From Curtobacterium sp. MCSS17_015 (lineage in GTDB: Bacteria; Actinomycetota; Actinomycetes; Actinomycetales; Microbacteriaceae): a stretch of 64,000 nucleotides of DNA. Both the position numbers and the translations under genes were made by a program. Where the stretch lies: positions 1,240,001 to 1,304,000 of the forward strand of contig NZ_CP126256.1 in NCBI RefSeq assembly GCF_003234265.2, read 5' to 3'. The notes under the pieces were generated by a model, which was not told the origin of the DNA, ran no database searches, and saw nothing but the letters and a program-made list of their open reading frames with translations. Of the stretch, positions 56,761 through 64,000 are shown in pieces (the first letter of the stretch is position 1; the number at the start of each line of letters is the position of its first letter).

Positions 56761-57473
56761 AGTGGGTGCTGTCGAACCTCGACACGATCGGGGACGACAC
56801 GCTGGCGCACCTGGCCGTCGCCCTGCCGCCGATCGTCATCGCGTTCCTGCTGTCGATCCCGATCGGTTGGCTGGTGGTCCGACTCCGGCGACCCGGCGCT
56901 CGGCGGCTCAGCAGCGGCGTGGGCGGCGGCATCGTCACGTTCGCGGGACTGCTGTACGCCGTCCCGTCCCTCCCGCTGTTCATCGCACTGCCCGGGCTGA
57001 TCGGTACCGGTCTGCAGGACCCGGTCAACGTCGTGATCGGATTGACGCTGTACGGTCTCGCGCTCATGGTCCGGTCGACCGTGGACGGGCTCGGGTCGGT
57101 CGACCCGGCCACCACGTCGGCGGCGACGGCGATGGGCTACTCGGGCGTGCAGCGCTTCTTCCGTGTCGACCTCCCGCTCGCCGGTCCGGTCCTGCTCGCC
57201 GGCCTCCGGGTCGTGTCGGTGTCGACCATCTCGCTCACCACGGTCGGCGCAGTACTCGGCATCCAGAGCCTCGGGTCGCTGTTCACCGACGGCATCGGGC
57301 GGAACATCCCGGAGGAGATCGTTGCCGGCATCGTCATGGTCCTCGTCCTCGCGTTCGTGCTCGACGGGCTGCTCGTGCTGCTCGGTCGGATCGTGATGCC
57401 GTGGACGCGTCGGTCGGTCCCGTCGAAGCGGGCGGCCCGACGGATGCTGCAGACCGCGGAGGTCTCGTCGTGA
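56757..57473 (+). CDS. opuCB: Osmoprotectant ABC transporter, permease
   Basis: Membrane component of the transporter. The 238-residue product has about five or six helices and the permease EAA-like loop AATAMGYSGVQRFFRVDLPLAGPVLLAGLRV. GTG at 56757 overlaps the ATPase gene stop. YAVPSLPLFIALP is typical of the OpuCB/OpuCD subfamily. Confidence 0.9.
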   Translation: MKWVLSNLDTIGDDTLAHLAVALPPIVIAFLLSIPIGWLVVRLRRPGARRLSSGVGGGIVTFAGLLYAVPSLPLFIALPGLIGTGLQDPVNVVIGLTLYGLALMVRSTVDGLGSVDPATTSAATAMGYSGVQRFFRVDLPLAGPVLLAGLRVVSVSTISLTTVGAVLGIQSLGSLFTDGIGRNIPEEIVAGIVMVLVLAFVLDGLLVLLGRIVMPWTRRSVPSKRAARRMLQTAEVSS

Positions 57474-58198
57474 TCATCGGACAGGCCTTCGCCTGGGTGC
57501 TCGACCCCGCCAACCACCCCGGCCCGAACGGCATCCCCGTCCGGCTGTGGGAGCACGTCTGGATCTCGCTCCTCGCGGTCGTCATCGCCGCGGTGATCGC
57601 GGTGCCGATCGGCTACCTCATCGGTCACACCGGCAAGGCCAGGGGGCTCGCGATCGCGTTGTCCGGCGGCGTCCGTGCGCTCCCGACGCTCGGGGTGCTC
57701 ACGCTGTTCGGCCTGCTGCTCGGCGTGAACCTGCAGGCGCCGCTGCTCGCGCTCGTCATCCTGGCGATCCCGTCGGTGCTCGCCGGTGCCTACGCCGGGA
57801 TCGAGTCCGTCGACCCGGTCACCGTCGACGCCGCGCGCGCGCAGGGCATGACCGGGTGGCAGATCCTGACGAAGGTCGAGATCCCCCTCGGACTCCCGTT
57901 GCTCGTCGGCGGCATCCGTGCCGCCGTGCTGCAGGTCGTCGCGACCGCCACGCTCGCCGCGTACGTCGGATCCGGTGGTCTCGGCGGCTACGTGTTCCTC
58001 GGGCTCAAGACCCAGGACTACGCCATGATGCTCGGCGCCTCCGTCCTCGTGATCGCCCTGGCGATCGCGTTCGAAGCCGTCTTCGCCGTGCTCCAGCGGG
58101 CGGTGGTGCCCGCGGGCGTCGCCGAGCGCGCGACACGGCGACGCTCGGGATCGCGCGAGCGGCCCCGCAAACCCATCCCGGAAGGAACCCCCTCGTGA
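57470..58198 (+). CDS. opuCD: Osmoprotectant ABC transporter, second permease
   Basis: Second membrane component. The 242-residue product has the EAA-like loop DAARAQGMTGWQILTKVEIPLGLPLLVGG and the subfamily segment ALPTLGVLTLFGLLLG. It pairs with the permease just upstream; the two GTG/TGA overlaps imply coupled translation. The C-terminus is basic (RRRSGSRERPRK). Confidence 0.9.
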   Translation: MIIGQAFAWVLDPANHPGPNGIPVRLWEHVWISLLAVVIAAVIAVPIGYLIGHTGKARGLAIALSGGVRALPTLGVLTLFGLLLGVNLQAPLLALVILAIPSVLAGAYAGIESVDPVTVDAARAQGMTGWQILTKVEIPLGLPLLVGGIRAAVLQVVATATLAAYVGSGGLGGYVFLGLKTQDYAMMLGASVLVIALAIAFEAVFAVLQRAVVPAGVAERATRRRSGSRERPRKPIPEGTPS

Positions 58199-59118
58199 TC
58201 ACAGCACCCAAGCTCCGCGCCGGCATCGCCGCCGCGGTCGCCCTGGGCGTCGCAGCCGCCCTCGCCGGCTGCTCGTCCAGCAGCCCGCTCGACAGCGGCT
58301 CCAGCGCCTCGTCGGACTCGAAGACCATCGTCATCGGGTCGCAGGCCTACTACTCGAACGAGATCATCGCCGAGCTCTACGCGCAGGTCCTCGAGAAGGA
58401 CGGCTTCACCGTCGAGCGCAACTACCAGATCGGTCAGCGCGAGGTCTACCTGCCCCAGCTGCAGAAGGGCGCGATCGACGTCATGCCGGAGTACAGCGGC
58501 AACCTGCTGCAGTACTACGACAAGGACTCGACCGCGAAGAGCGAGTCCGACATCGCCGACGAGCTCGAGTCGGCGCTGCCGGAGGGCATCCGCGCCCTCG
58601 ACGCCGCCGAGGCCACCGACCAGGACAGCTACACCGTCACGAAGGAGTTCTCCGAACAGAACGACGTGACGAGCCTGGCCGACCTGAAGAACGTCGACGA
58701 GAAGCTGACCGTCGGGGCGAACTCCGAGAACCAGACGCGGCCGTACGGCCCGAAGGGGCTCAAGTCCGTGTACGGCGTCGACGTCGAGTCGAAGGCGATC
58801 GAGGACTCGGGCGGCGCGCTCACGGTCAAGGCGCTCAAGGACGGCACCGTCCAGCTCGCCGACATCTACACCGCGGACCCGAGCATCAAGGCGAACGGCT
58901 TCGTCACGCTGAAGGACCCGGAGAACCTCATCGTCCCGCAGAACGTCACGCCGGTCGTGTCGGACAAGGTCGACGAGAAGGCCGCCGACGCCATCGACGA
59001 GGTGAGCGAGGTCCTGACGACCGAGGCGCTCATCGACCTCAACACGAAGAGCACGGTCGACAAGGAGAAGTCCTCGGACATCGCCGAGGAGTTCCTGACG
59101 GAGAAGGGCCTCCTCTAG
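58195..59118 (+). CDS. opuCC: Osmoprotectant ABC transporter, substrate-binding lipoprotein
   Basis: Extracytoplasmic solute receptor. The 307-residue product has a lipoprotein signal (lipobox LAGC near residue 23), a Ser-rich linker, and the OpuAC/ProX-type fold with VIGSQAYYSNEIIAELYAQVL, DVMPEYSGNLLQYY and LADIYTADPSI. GTG at 58195 overlaps the second permease stop. The exact ligand (betaine, choline, carnitine) cannot be read from sequence. Confidence 0.92.
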   Translation: MITAPKLRAGIAAAVALGVAAALAGCSSSSPLDSGSSASSDSKTIVIGSQAYYSNEIIAELYAQVLEKDGFTVERNYQIGQREVYLPQLQKGAIDVMPEYSGNLLQYYDKDSTAKSESDIADELESALPEGIRALDAAEATDQDSYTVTKEFSEQNDVTSLADLKNVDEKLTVGANSENQTRPYGPKGLKSVYGVDVESKAIEDSGGALTVKALKDGTVQLADIYTADPSIKANGFVTLKDPENLIVPQNVTPVVSDKVDEKAADAIDEVSEVLTTEALIDLNTKSTVDKEKSSDIAEEFLTEKGLL

Positions 59119-59139
59119 GCGGCACATCCTCCATCTCGT

Positions 59140-59174
59140 GGACAGGCGTCGGGCTCCCAGCCCGGCGCCTGTCC
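59140..59174 (+). terminator. Terminator after the osmoprotectant operon
   Basis: Bases 59140-59155 (GGACAGGCGTCGGGCT) pair with 59159-59174 (one wobble) around CCC: a 16-bp stem. Confidence 0.85.
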
Positions 59175-59211
59175 GCGTTCCCGGAGGGGCTCGACCGGGC
59201 ACAGCTGTTCA

Positions 59212-59282
59212 GCACGAATGTGCCCCTGGAGCGACATCGGTTCCGCACGGTTGTGCCGTGCAGGGCCCGTGCACGTATGTGC
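59212..59282 (+). promoter_or_regulatory. Three GCAC-N4-GTGC boxes upstream of cydA
   Basis: GCACGAATGTGC (59212-59223), GCACGGTTGTGC (59245-59256) and GCACGTATGTGC (59271-59282) share a palindromic GCAC...GTGC with a G-N-A/T-T centre. Centres are 33 and 26 bases apart. All three lie upstream of the -35, a position typical of activator sites. The regulator is unknown. Confidence 0.6.
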
Positions 59283-59300
59283 AGGAGAGGCCTCTACAAC

Positions 59301-59330
59301 TTGTCGAAGTGAGTCGCCGAGCAGTACCGT
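59301..59330 (+). promoter_or_regulatory. Candidate cydA promoter
   Basis: TTGTCG (59301-59306) and TACCGT (59325-59330) with an 18-base spacer, giving a leader of about 95 bases before cydA. No gene is seen in the rest of this 314-base gap. Confidence 0.5.
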
Positions 59331-59432
59331 CGAAGGGTCCCGACGACGTGACGGCAACGAGCAGAACCCCTTCCACAGGAAGCATCTCAACGTGCACGAA
59401 CAGCGCGCGGCGACCCCGACGGGCCCGGCCGC

Positions 59433-60845
59433 ATGAACGACCTCCTCGATCCGCTCCTCCTGTCGCGGTGGCAGTTCGGTCTGACGACGATCTACCACTT
59501 CCTCTTCGTCCCGCTGACGATCGGCATGGCGGTCGTCGTCGCGGTGTTCCAGACGGCCTGGGTCCGCACCGGTCGCGCGCACTACCTGCAGCTCACCCGC
59601 TTCTTCGGGCGCATCTTCCTCATCAACTTCGCGATGGGTGTCGTCACCGGCATCGTGCAGGAGTTCCAGTTCGGGATGAACTGGTCGGACTACTCGCGGT
59701 TCGTCGGCGACGTCTTCGGTGCCCCGCTCGCGCTCGAGGGCATCCTGGCGTTCTTCTTCGAAGCAGCCTTCATCGGCGTCTGGATCTTCGGTTGGGACCG
59801 GCTGCCGAAGAAGCTCCACCTCGCGAGCATCTGGTGCGTCAGCGCGGGCACGATCATGTCGGCGTACTTCATCATCGCCGCCAACGCGTTCATGCAGCAC
59901 CCGGTCGGGTACGCGCTCAACGAGGCCAAGGGCCGCGCGGAGCTCACCGACATCTGGGCCGTCCTCGGCAACAAGGTCGCCCTCGCCGCGTTCCCGCACA
60001 CGGTCTTCGCGTGCTTCATGGTCGCAGCCGGCGTGATCATCTCCGTCGCGGCGTTCCACCTGTCGCGCAACCAGAACCTCGAGACGATGATGCCAGCACT
60101 GAAGTTCGGGCTGTGGACGATGGTCGCGGCCGGTGCGCTCACGGTCCTCACCGGTGACCAGCTCGGCCTGACCATGGTCGAGACGCAGCCGATGAAGATG
60201 GCCGCGGCCGAGGCGCTCTACGGCACCGCGACCGGCAAGGACGCCTCGTTCTCGGTCTTCACCCTCGGCACACCCGACGGTGTCCGCGAGCTGTTCTCGA
60301 TCCGCATCCCGTACCTGCTGTCCTTCCTGTCCACGCACACCTTCACCGGCACCGTCGAGGGGATCAACGACCTGCAGGCGCAGTACACGCAGGTCTACGG
60401 CCCTGGTGACTACAAGCCGGTCATCTGGGTGACCTACTGGTCCTTCCGCTGGATGATCGCGCTCGGTGTCGGTGCCGTGATGGTGTCGCTCGCCGGGCTC
60501 TGGCTGACCCGCAAGGGCCGCTTCCCGCAGCAGCGGTGGATGTGGCGCATCGCGATCTGGGCGGTGCCGCTGCCGATGGCCGCGATGATCGTCGGCTGGG
60601 TCTTCACCGAGATGGGCCGTCAGCCATGGCTCGTGTTCGGGCTGCTCAAGACCGCAGACGGCGTCTCCCCGAACGTGACGGGCGTCGAGGTGCTCATCTC
60701 GCTCGTCGTGTTCACGCTCATCTACGGATCCCTCGCGGTGGTCGAGTTCCGACTCATCAAGAAGGTCGCCCAGGAGGGGCCGGCCGCTCCGGCCGAGGTC
60801 GACCAGGGGACCGGCGAGGTCAAGCACGAAGTGACGGTGTACTGA
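59433..60845 (+). CDS. cydA: Cytochrome bd oxidase subunit I
   Basis: Haem b558/b595/d-bearing quinol oxidase subunit, used at low oxygen or under stress. The 470-residue product has IYHFLFVPLTIG (axial His22, equivalent to E. coli His19), MGVVTGIVQEFQFGMNW, and the conserved Glu pair at 102 and 110 in LALEGILAFFFEAAF. The Q-loop (GTVEGINDLQAQY region) is short, as in Gram-positive enzymes. First gene of cydABDC. Confidence 0.96.
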   Translation: MNDLLDPLLLSRWQFGLTTIYHFLFVPLTIGMAVVVAVFQTAWVRTGRAHYLQLTRFFGRIFLINFAMGVVTGIVQEFQFGMNWSDYSRFVGDVFGAPLALEGILAFFFEAAFIGVWIFGWDRLPKKLHLASIWCVSAGTIMSAYFIIAANAFMQHPVGYALNEAKGRAELTDIWAVLGNKVALAAFPHTVFACFMVAAGVIISVAAFHLSRNQNLETMMPALKFGLWTMVAAGALTVLTGDQLGLTMVETQPMKMAAAEALYGTATGKDASFSVFTLGTPDGVRELFSIRIPYLLSFLSTHTFTGTVEGINDLQAQYTQVYGPGDYKPVIWVTYWSFRWMIALGVGAVMVSLAGLWLTRKGRFPQQRWMWRIAIWAVPLPMAAMIVGWVFTEMGRQPWLVFGLLKTADGVSPNVTGVEVLISLVVFTLIYGSLAVVEFRLIKKVAQEGPAAPAEVDQGTGEVKHEVTVY

Positions 60846-60846
60846 G

Positions 60847-61851
60847 ATGGACCTGCCCGTTCTCTGGTTCGCGATCGTCGGGGCGTTCTTCGTCGGGTAC
60901 TTCGTGCTCGACGGGTTCGACTTCGGAGTCGGGATGTCCCTGCCGTTCCTCGGCAAGGACGACACCGACCGCCGTGTCCTCATCAACACCATCGGCCCGG
61001 TCTGGGACCTCAACGAGACCTGGGTCATCGTCGCCGGCGCCTGCCTGTTCGCCGCGTTCCCCGAGTGGTACGCCACGATGTTCTCCGGCTTCTACCTGGC
61101 ACTGCTGCTCATCCTCGCCGCCCTCATCGCCCGCGGGGTGTCGTTCGAGTACCGCCACCAGGGCAAGCACCCCGAGTGGAAGCGCCGCTTCGACCGCATG
61201 ATCGTCATCGGCAGCGCCGTGCCCTCGTTCCTCTGGGGGGTCGCGTTCGGCAATGTCGTCCGCGGCATCCCGATGGACGCCGGCCACAACCACACCGGCA
61301 CCCTGTTCGACCTGCTCAACCCGTTCGCGCTGCTCACCGGCGCGGCGACACTGCTGGTGTTCTTCACCCACGGCGTCGTGTTCGTCGCGCTGAAGACCGA
61401 GGGCGAGATGCGCCAGCGGGCGATCCACCTCGCGAAGCGATCCGGCGTCCTCACCATCGCCGTGGCCGCCGCGTTCCTCGTCACGATGGCGTTCGTGCGC
61501 GCCACCCCGGCGTCGCTGGTGCTCTCCGCCGTCGCCGCGGTCGCGTTGATCATCGCCGTCCTGTGCGCCGCACGCGGGCGGGAGGGCCGTGCGTTCACCC
61601 TCATGGCCGTCACGATCGCCGCGGTCGTCATGGCCATGTTCACCGCGGTGTTCCCCGACGTCATGCCCGCGTCGAACGACCCGGCGAACAGCCTCACCGT
61701 CGCGAACGCCTCCTCCGGCAGCTACACGTTGACCGTGATGAGCTGGGTCGCGGTCGTGTTCATCCCCCTCGTGCTCGCCTACCAGGCGTGGACGTACTGG
61801 GTCTTCCGCAAACGGGTCTCACGCGCCACCGTCGCGCAGGCCGCGCACTGA
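60847..61851 (+). CDS. cydB: Cytochrome bd oxidase subunit II
   Basis: Structural partner of CydA. The 334-residue, eight- or nine-helix product opens LPVLWFAIVGAFFVGYFVLDGFDFGVGM and contains GPVWDLNETWVIVAGACLFAAFPEWYA, both conserved in CydB. ATG follows the cydA stop by one base. Confidence 0.96.
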   Translation: MDLPVLWFAIVGAFFVGYFVLDGFDFGVGMSLPFLGKDDTDRRVLINTIGPVWDLNETWVIVAGACLFAAFPEWYATMFSGFYLALLLILAALIARGVSFEYRHQGKHPEWKRRFDRMIVIGSAVPSFLWGVAFGNVVRGIPMDAGHNHTGTLFDLLNPFALLTGAATLLVFFTHGVVFVALKTEGEMRQRAIHLAKRSGVLTIAVAAAFLVTMAFVRATPASLVLSAVAAVALIIAVLCAARGREGRAFTLMAVTIAAVVMAMFTAVFPDVMPASNDPANSLTVANASSGSYTLTVMSWVAVVFIPLVLAYQAWTYWVFRKRVSRATVAQAAH

Positions 61852-61864
61852 GCCGGAGGCCCGG

Positions 61865-63535
61865 ATGAAGCCGCTCGACCCCCGTCTGCTCCGGCTGTCC
61901 CGGACCGCGCGCGGGTTCGTCCTCGCCGCCGCCGGGACCGGCGCGGTGCGGACCACCGCCACCATCGGGATCGCCTGGGGCATCGCCGCGGCGGTGACCC
62001 AGGTCGTCGACGCGGTCCGGTCCGGGCAGGTGCCCACGACCTTCGGGGGCACGCTCGCCCTCCTCGGCGCCGCCTTCCTGCTCCGGGCGGTCGCGGCGTG
62101 GGCCACGGACGACCTGGCGGCGCGTGCCGGCGCCCGGGTGAAGAGCGAACTCCGCGCGGCCGTGCTCCGGCGCGCGGCCGACCGGGGGCCGGGATGGCTC
62201 GCCGGTCGGTCGAGCGCCGGGTTCGCCACGACGCTCGGGCCCGGTCTCGACGCCCTCGACGCGTACTTCGGCCGCTACCTCCCGCAGCTCGCGCTCACGG
62301 CGGTCGCGACCCCGGTCCTCCTGGTCGCGATCGCACTCGGCGACCTGACGAGCGCGATCGTCATCGTGTGCGCGATGCCCGTCATCCCGGTCTTCATGAT
62401 CCTCATCGGCCTGGCGACGCAGACGCTCCAGCGCCGTCAGGCGGACGCGCTGGCGCGACTCGGCGGCGCGTTCACCGAGGCGGTCGAGGGGCTCGCGACG
62501 CTCAAGGTCTTCGGGCGGGCCCGACGGCAGGTCAGCCGGATCGGACGCGTCACGGACGAGTACCGCCGCGGGACCCTCGGGGTGCTCCGGCTGTCCTTCG
62601 TGAGCGGGTTCGCGCTCGAGCTCGCGGCCAGCCTCTCCGTCGCCCTGGTCGCGGTGTCGATCGGCATCCGGTTGGTCGACGGCTCGCTCGGCCTCGGTGC
62701 GGCGTTGTTCGTGCTCGTCCTCGCGCCCGAGGCGTTCGCCCCGCTCCGACAGGTCGGTGCCGACTTCCATGCGGCGCAGGACGGGGTCGAGGCCTCGCGG
62801 ACCGTGCTCGACGTGCTCGACGACCCGCAGCGGGACACGTCCGACGCCTCGGCACCAGCCGCGCGGAGCGCGGACGACGCTGCCGCCGACGCACTGGTCC
62901 TCCGGGGCCTCACCGTCCACCGTCCCGACGTCGTCGTCGGTCCGGTCGACCTGACCGCCCCGGTCGGCACCGTCGTCGCGGTGGCCGGCCCGAGCGGGTC
63001 CGGCAAGTCGAGCCTCCTCGCCGCGCTCCGTGGCGTCCTCCCGCACGACGGCACGGTCGTCGTCCCCGGCGCGGCGGGCACACCCGTGACGGAGCGCACC
63101 ACCTGGGTCGACCAGCGCCCCCGCCTCGTCCGGGGCACGGTCGCCGAGAACGTCGCCCTGTCCGCGACCCCCGACGTCGAGCGCGTGCGGACCGCGCTCG
63201 GTGCGGTCGGGCTGGGACTGGAGCCGGGCCTCCCGGTCGGTTCCGGTGGCACGGGGCTGTCCGGCGGTCAGGCGCAGCGGGTCGCGGTGGCCCGCGGCCT
63301 GTACCGGGCCGCGGCCCGCCGGACCCCGCTGGTGCTCCTCGACGAGCCGACGTCCGCCCTCGACGCGGAGTCCGAGTCGCTCGTCGTCGCCGCGGCGCGC
63401 CGACTGGCGGACGACGGGGCCGTCGTCGTCGTCGCGAGCCACCGGCGTGCGGTCATCGCTGCCGCCGACGTCGTGGCGACCGTCGACCCCTCGGGTGCCG
63501 TCACGATCCGGACCGCCCGGGTGGTGTCCGCATGA
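61865..63535 (+). CDS. cydD: Thiol reductant ABC exporter subunit CydD
   Basis: Half of the heterodimeric CydDC exporter of cysteine/glutathione-type reductants (and haem-related), needed for cytochrome bd assembly. The 556-residue product has six predicted membrane helices (about 1-320) followed by an ATPase with Walker A AGPSGSGKSS, signature LSGGQAQRVAVARGL and LLDEPTSALD. ATG at 61865, 13 bases after cydB. The stop overlaps cydC. Confidence 0.94.
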   Translation: MKPLDPRLLRLSRTARGFVLAAAGTGAVRTTATIGIAWGIAAAVTQVVDAVRSGQVPTTFGGTLALLGAAFLLRAVAAWATDDLAARAGARVKSELRAAVLRRAADRGPGWLAGRSSAGFATTLGPGLDALDAYFGRYLPQLALTAVATPVLLVAIALGDLTSAIVIVCAMPVIPVFMILIGLATQTLQRRQADALARLGGAFTEAVEGLATLKVFGRARRQVSRIGRVTDEYRRGTLGVLRLSFVSGFALELAASLSVALVAVSIGIRLVDGSLGLGAALFVLVLAPEAFAPLRQVGADFHAAQDGVEASRTVLDVLDDPQRDTSDASAPAARSADDAAADALVLRGLTVHRPDVVVGPVDLTAPVGTVVAVAGPSGSGKSSLLAALRGVLPHDGTVVVPGAAGTPVTERTTWVDQRPRLVRGTVAENVALSATPDVERVRTALGAVGLGLEPGLPVGSGGTGLSGGQAQRVAVARGLYRAAARRTPLVLLDEPTSALDAESESLVVAAARRLADDGAVVVVASHRRAVIAAADVVATVDPSGAVTIRTARVVSA

Positions 63536-64000
63536 CGGCGACGCGCGGCAGTGCCGCCGGGACCGACCGGGAGGCCCGTCCCGGCTCCGTCCTCCGGCTC
63601 GCCATGCCCCGCGGGCGCGGCTGGGCGAAGGCGGTCGCCGCCGGCGTGCTCAGCGCGCTGTGCGGCGTCGCCCTGCTCGCCGCGAGCGGGTACCTCATCA
63701 CCCGTGCAGCGGAACACCCGCCGATCCTCTACCTGACGCTCGTCATGGTCGGGGTCCGCGCCTTCGCACTCGGCCGCGCCGTCTTCCGGTACGTGGACCG
63801 CCTGGCCGGGCACGACGCGTCCTTCCGTCAACTCGCCGTCGTCCGCACCGAGATGTACCGCCGGTTGGCGTCGGTCGCCCCCGCCGGGCTCGGGTCGACC
63901 GGTCGCGGCGACCTCATGACCCGGCTCGTCACCGACACCGACCGGCTGCAGGACCTGCCGATCCGGGTGGTCGGTCCGCTCGTCTCGGCCGGTGCCACCG
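63532..64000 (+). CDS. cydC: Thiol reductant ABC exporter subunit CydC (3' truncated by window)
   Basis: Second half of CydDC. Only about 156 N-terminal residues are visible: a short cytoplasmic lead (RPGSVLRLAMPRGRGWAK), the first helices (AVAAGVLSALCGVALLAASGYLITRAAEHPP and YLTLVMVGVRAFALGRAVFRYVDRL) and the start of the second transmembrane pair. The ATPase lies outside. ATG overlaps the cydD stop. Confidence 0.92.
   Translation, partial: MTATRGSAAGTDREARPGSVLRLAMPRGRGWAKAVAAGVLSALCGVALLAASGYLITRAAEHPPILYLTLVMVGVRAFALGRAVFRYVDRLAGHDASFRQLAVVRTEMYRRLASVAPAGLGSTGRGDLMTRLVTDTDRLQDLPIRVVGPLVSAGAT

Noticed and set aside
59391..59432. A CRP or Rex site in the cydA leader
   Set aside because: No TGTGA-N6-TCACA or TTGTGAA-type match was found in the leader or upstream; the GCAC-N4-GTGC boxes are different.

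Overview
The window is about 70% G+C, gene-dense, and carries actinobacterial gene content throughout: a division and cell-wall (dcw) cluster without ftsA, DivIVA/Wag31, SepF, CtaF, DUF3040, DUF3043, a PknL-type kinase beside an Rv2175c-type DNA-binding protein, and class II DAHP synthase. Leaderless starts and GTG/TTG starts are common. Together with a MurE that lacks the usual DAP-recognition motif, this points to Microbacteriaceae, most likely Curtobacterium or a near relative. The genus is inferred from gene content only. I found no rRNA, tRNA, CRISPR array, insertion sequence or integrase, and the region reads as core chromosome.

Layout: 1-10.7 kb holds the end of pyruvate carboxylase, def, a secreted modular protein, a possible 43-residue small protein, a divergent pair (acyl-CoA ligase / ROK glucokinase), an acyltransferase and aroG. 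10.7-16.4 kb holds a PASTA Ser/Thr kinase, a LysM wall enzyme, an Rv2175c-like regulator, a polyprenyl diphosphate synthase and a DUF3040 protein. 16.7-37.2 kb is the dcw cluster and its extension, all on the + strand: mraZ-rsmH-ftsL-ftsI-murE-murF-mraY-murD-ftsW-murG-murC-ftsQ-ftsZ-yggS-sepF-yggT-divIVA-lspA-rluA. From murE to ftsQ every junction overlaps, which implies translational coupling. 37.3-46.6 kb holds dnaE, hisD, nrdR-pyrD, a DUF3043 protein, an M20 peptidase and an Fe-S carrier. 46.9-50.0 kb encodes cytochrome aa3 oxidase (ctaC-ctaD-ctaF). 50.2-54.9 kb holds a divergent zwf, a GH15 hydrolase and an App1-type phosphatase. 55.0-59.1 kb holds a TetR regulator followed by a four-gene osmoprotectant ABC transporter. 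59.4-64.0 kb is cydA-cydB-cydD-cydC, with cydC cut by the window edge.

The genes make three functional blocks: (i) lipid II synthesis and septation, with likely Ser/Thr kinase input; (ii) two alternative terminal oxidases, aa3 and bd; (iii) stress and central-carbon functions (osmoprotectant uptake, G6PDH, glucokinase, DAHP synthase).

I did not find a clearly new multi-gene system. The strongest second-look items are non-coding or residue-level: three GCAC-N4-GTGC boxes upstream of cydA; a HHPR sequence in MurE where DNPR is usual; a family of near-identical long-stem terminators; TAG stop codons that double as the -10 of the next gene; a Shine-Dalgarno-sequestering hairpin at yggS; and operator-like palindromes upstream of zwf and of the osmoprotectant operon.
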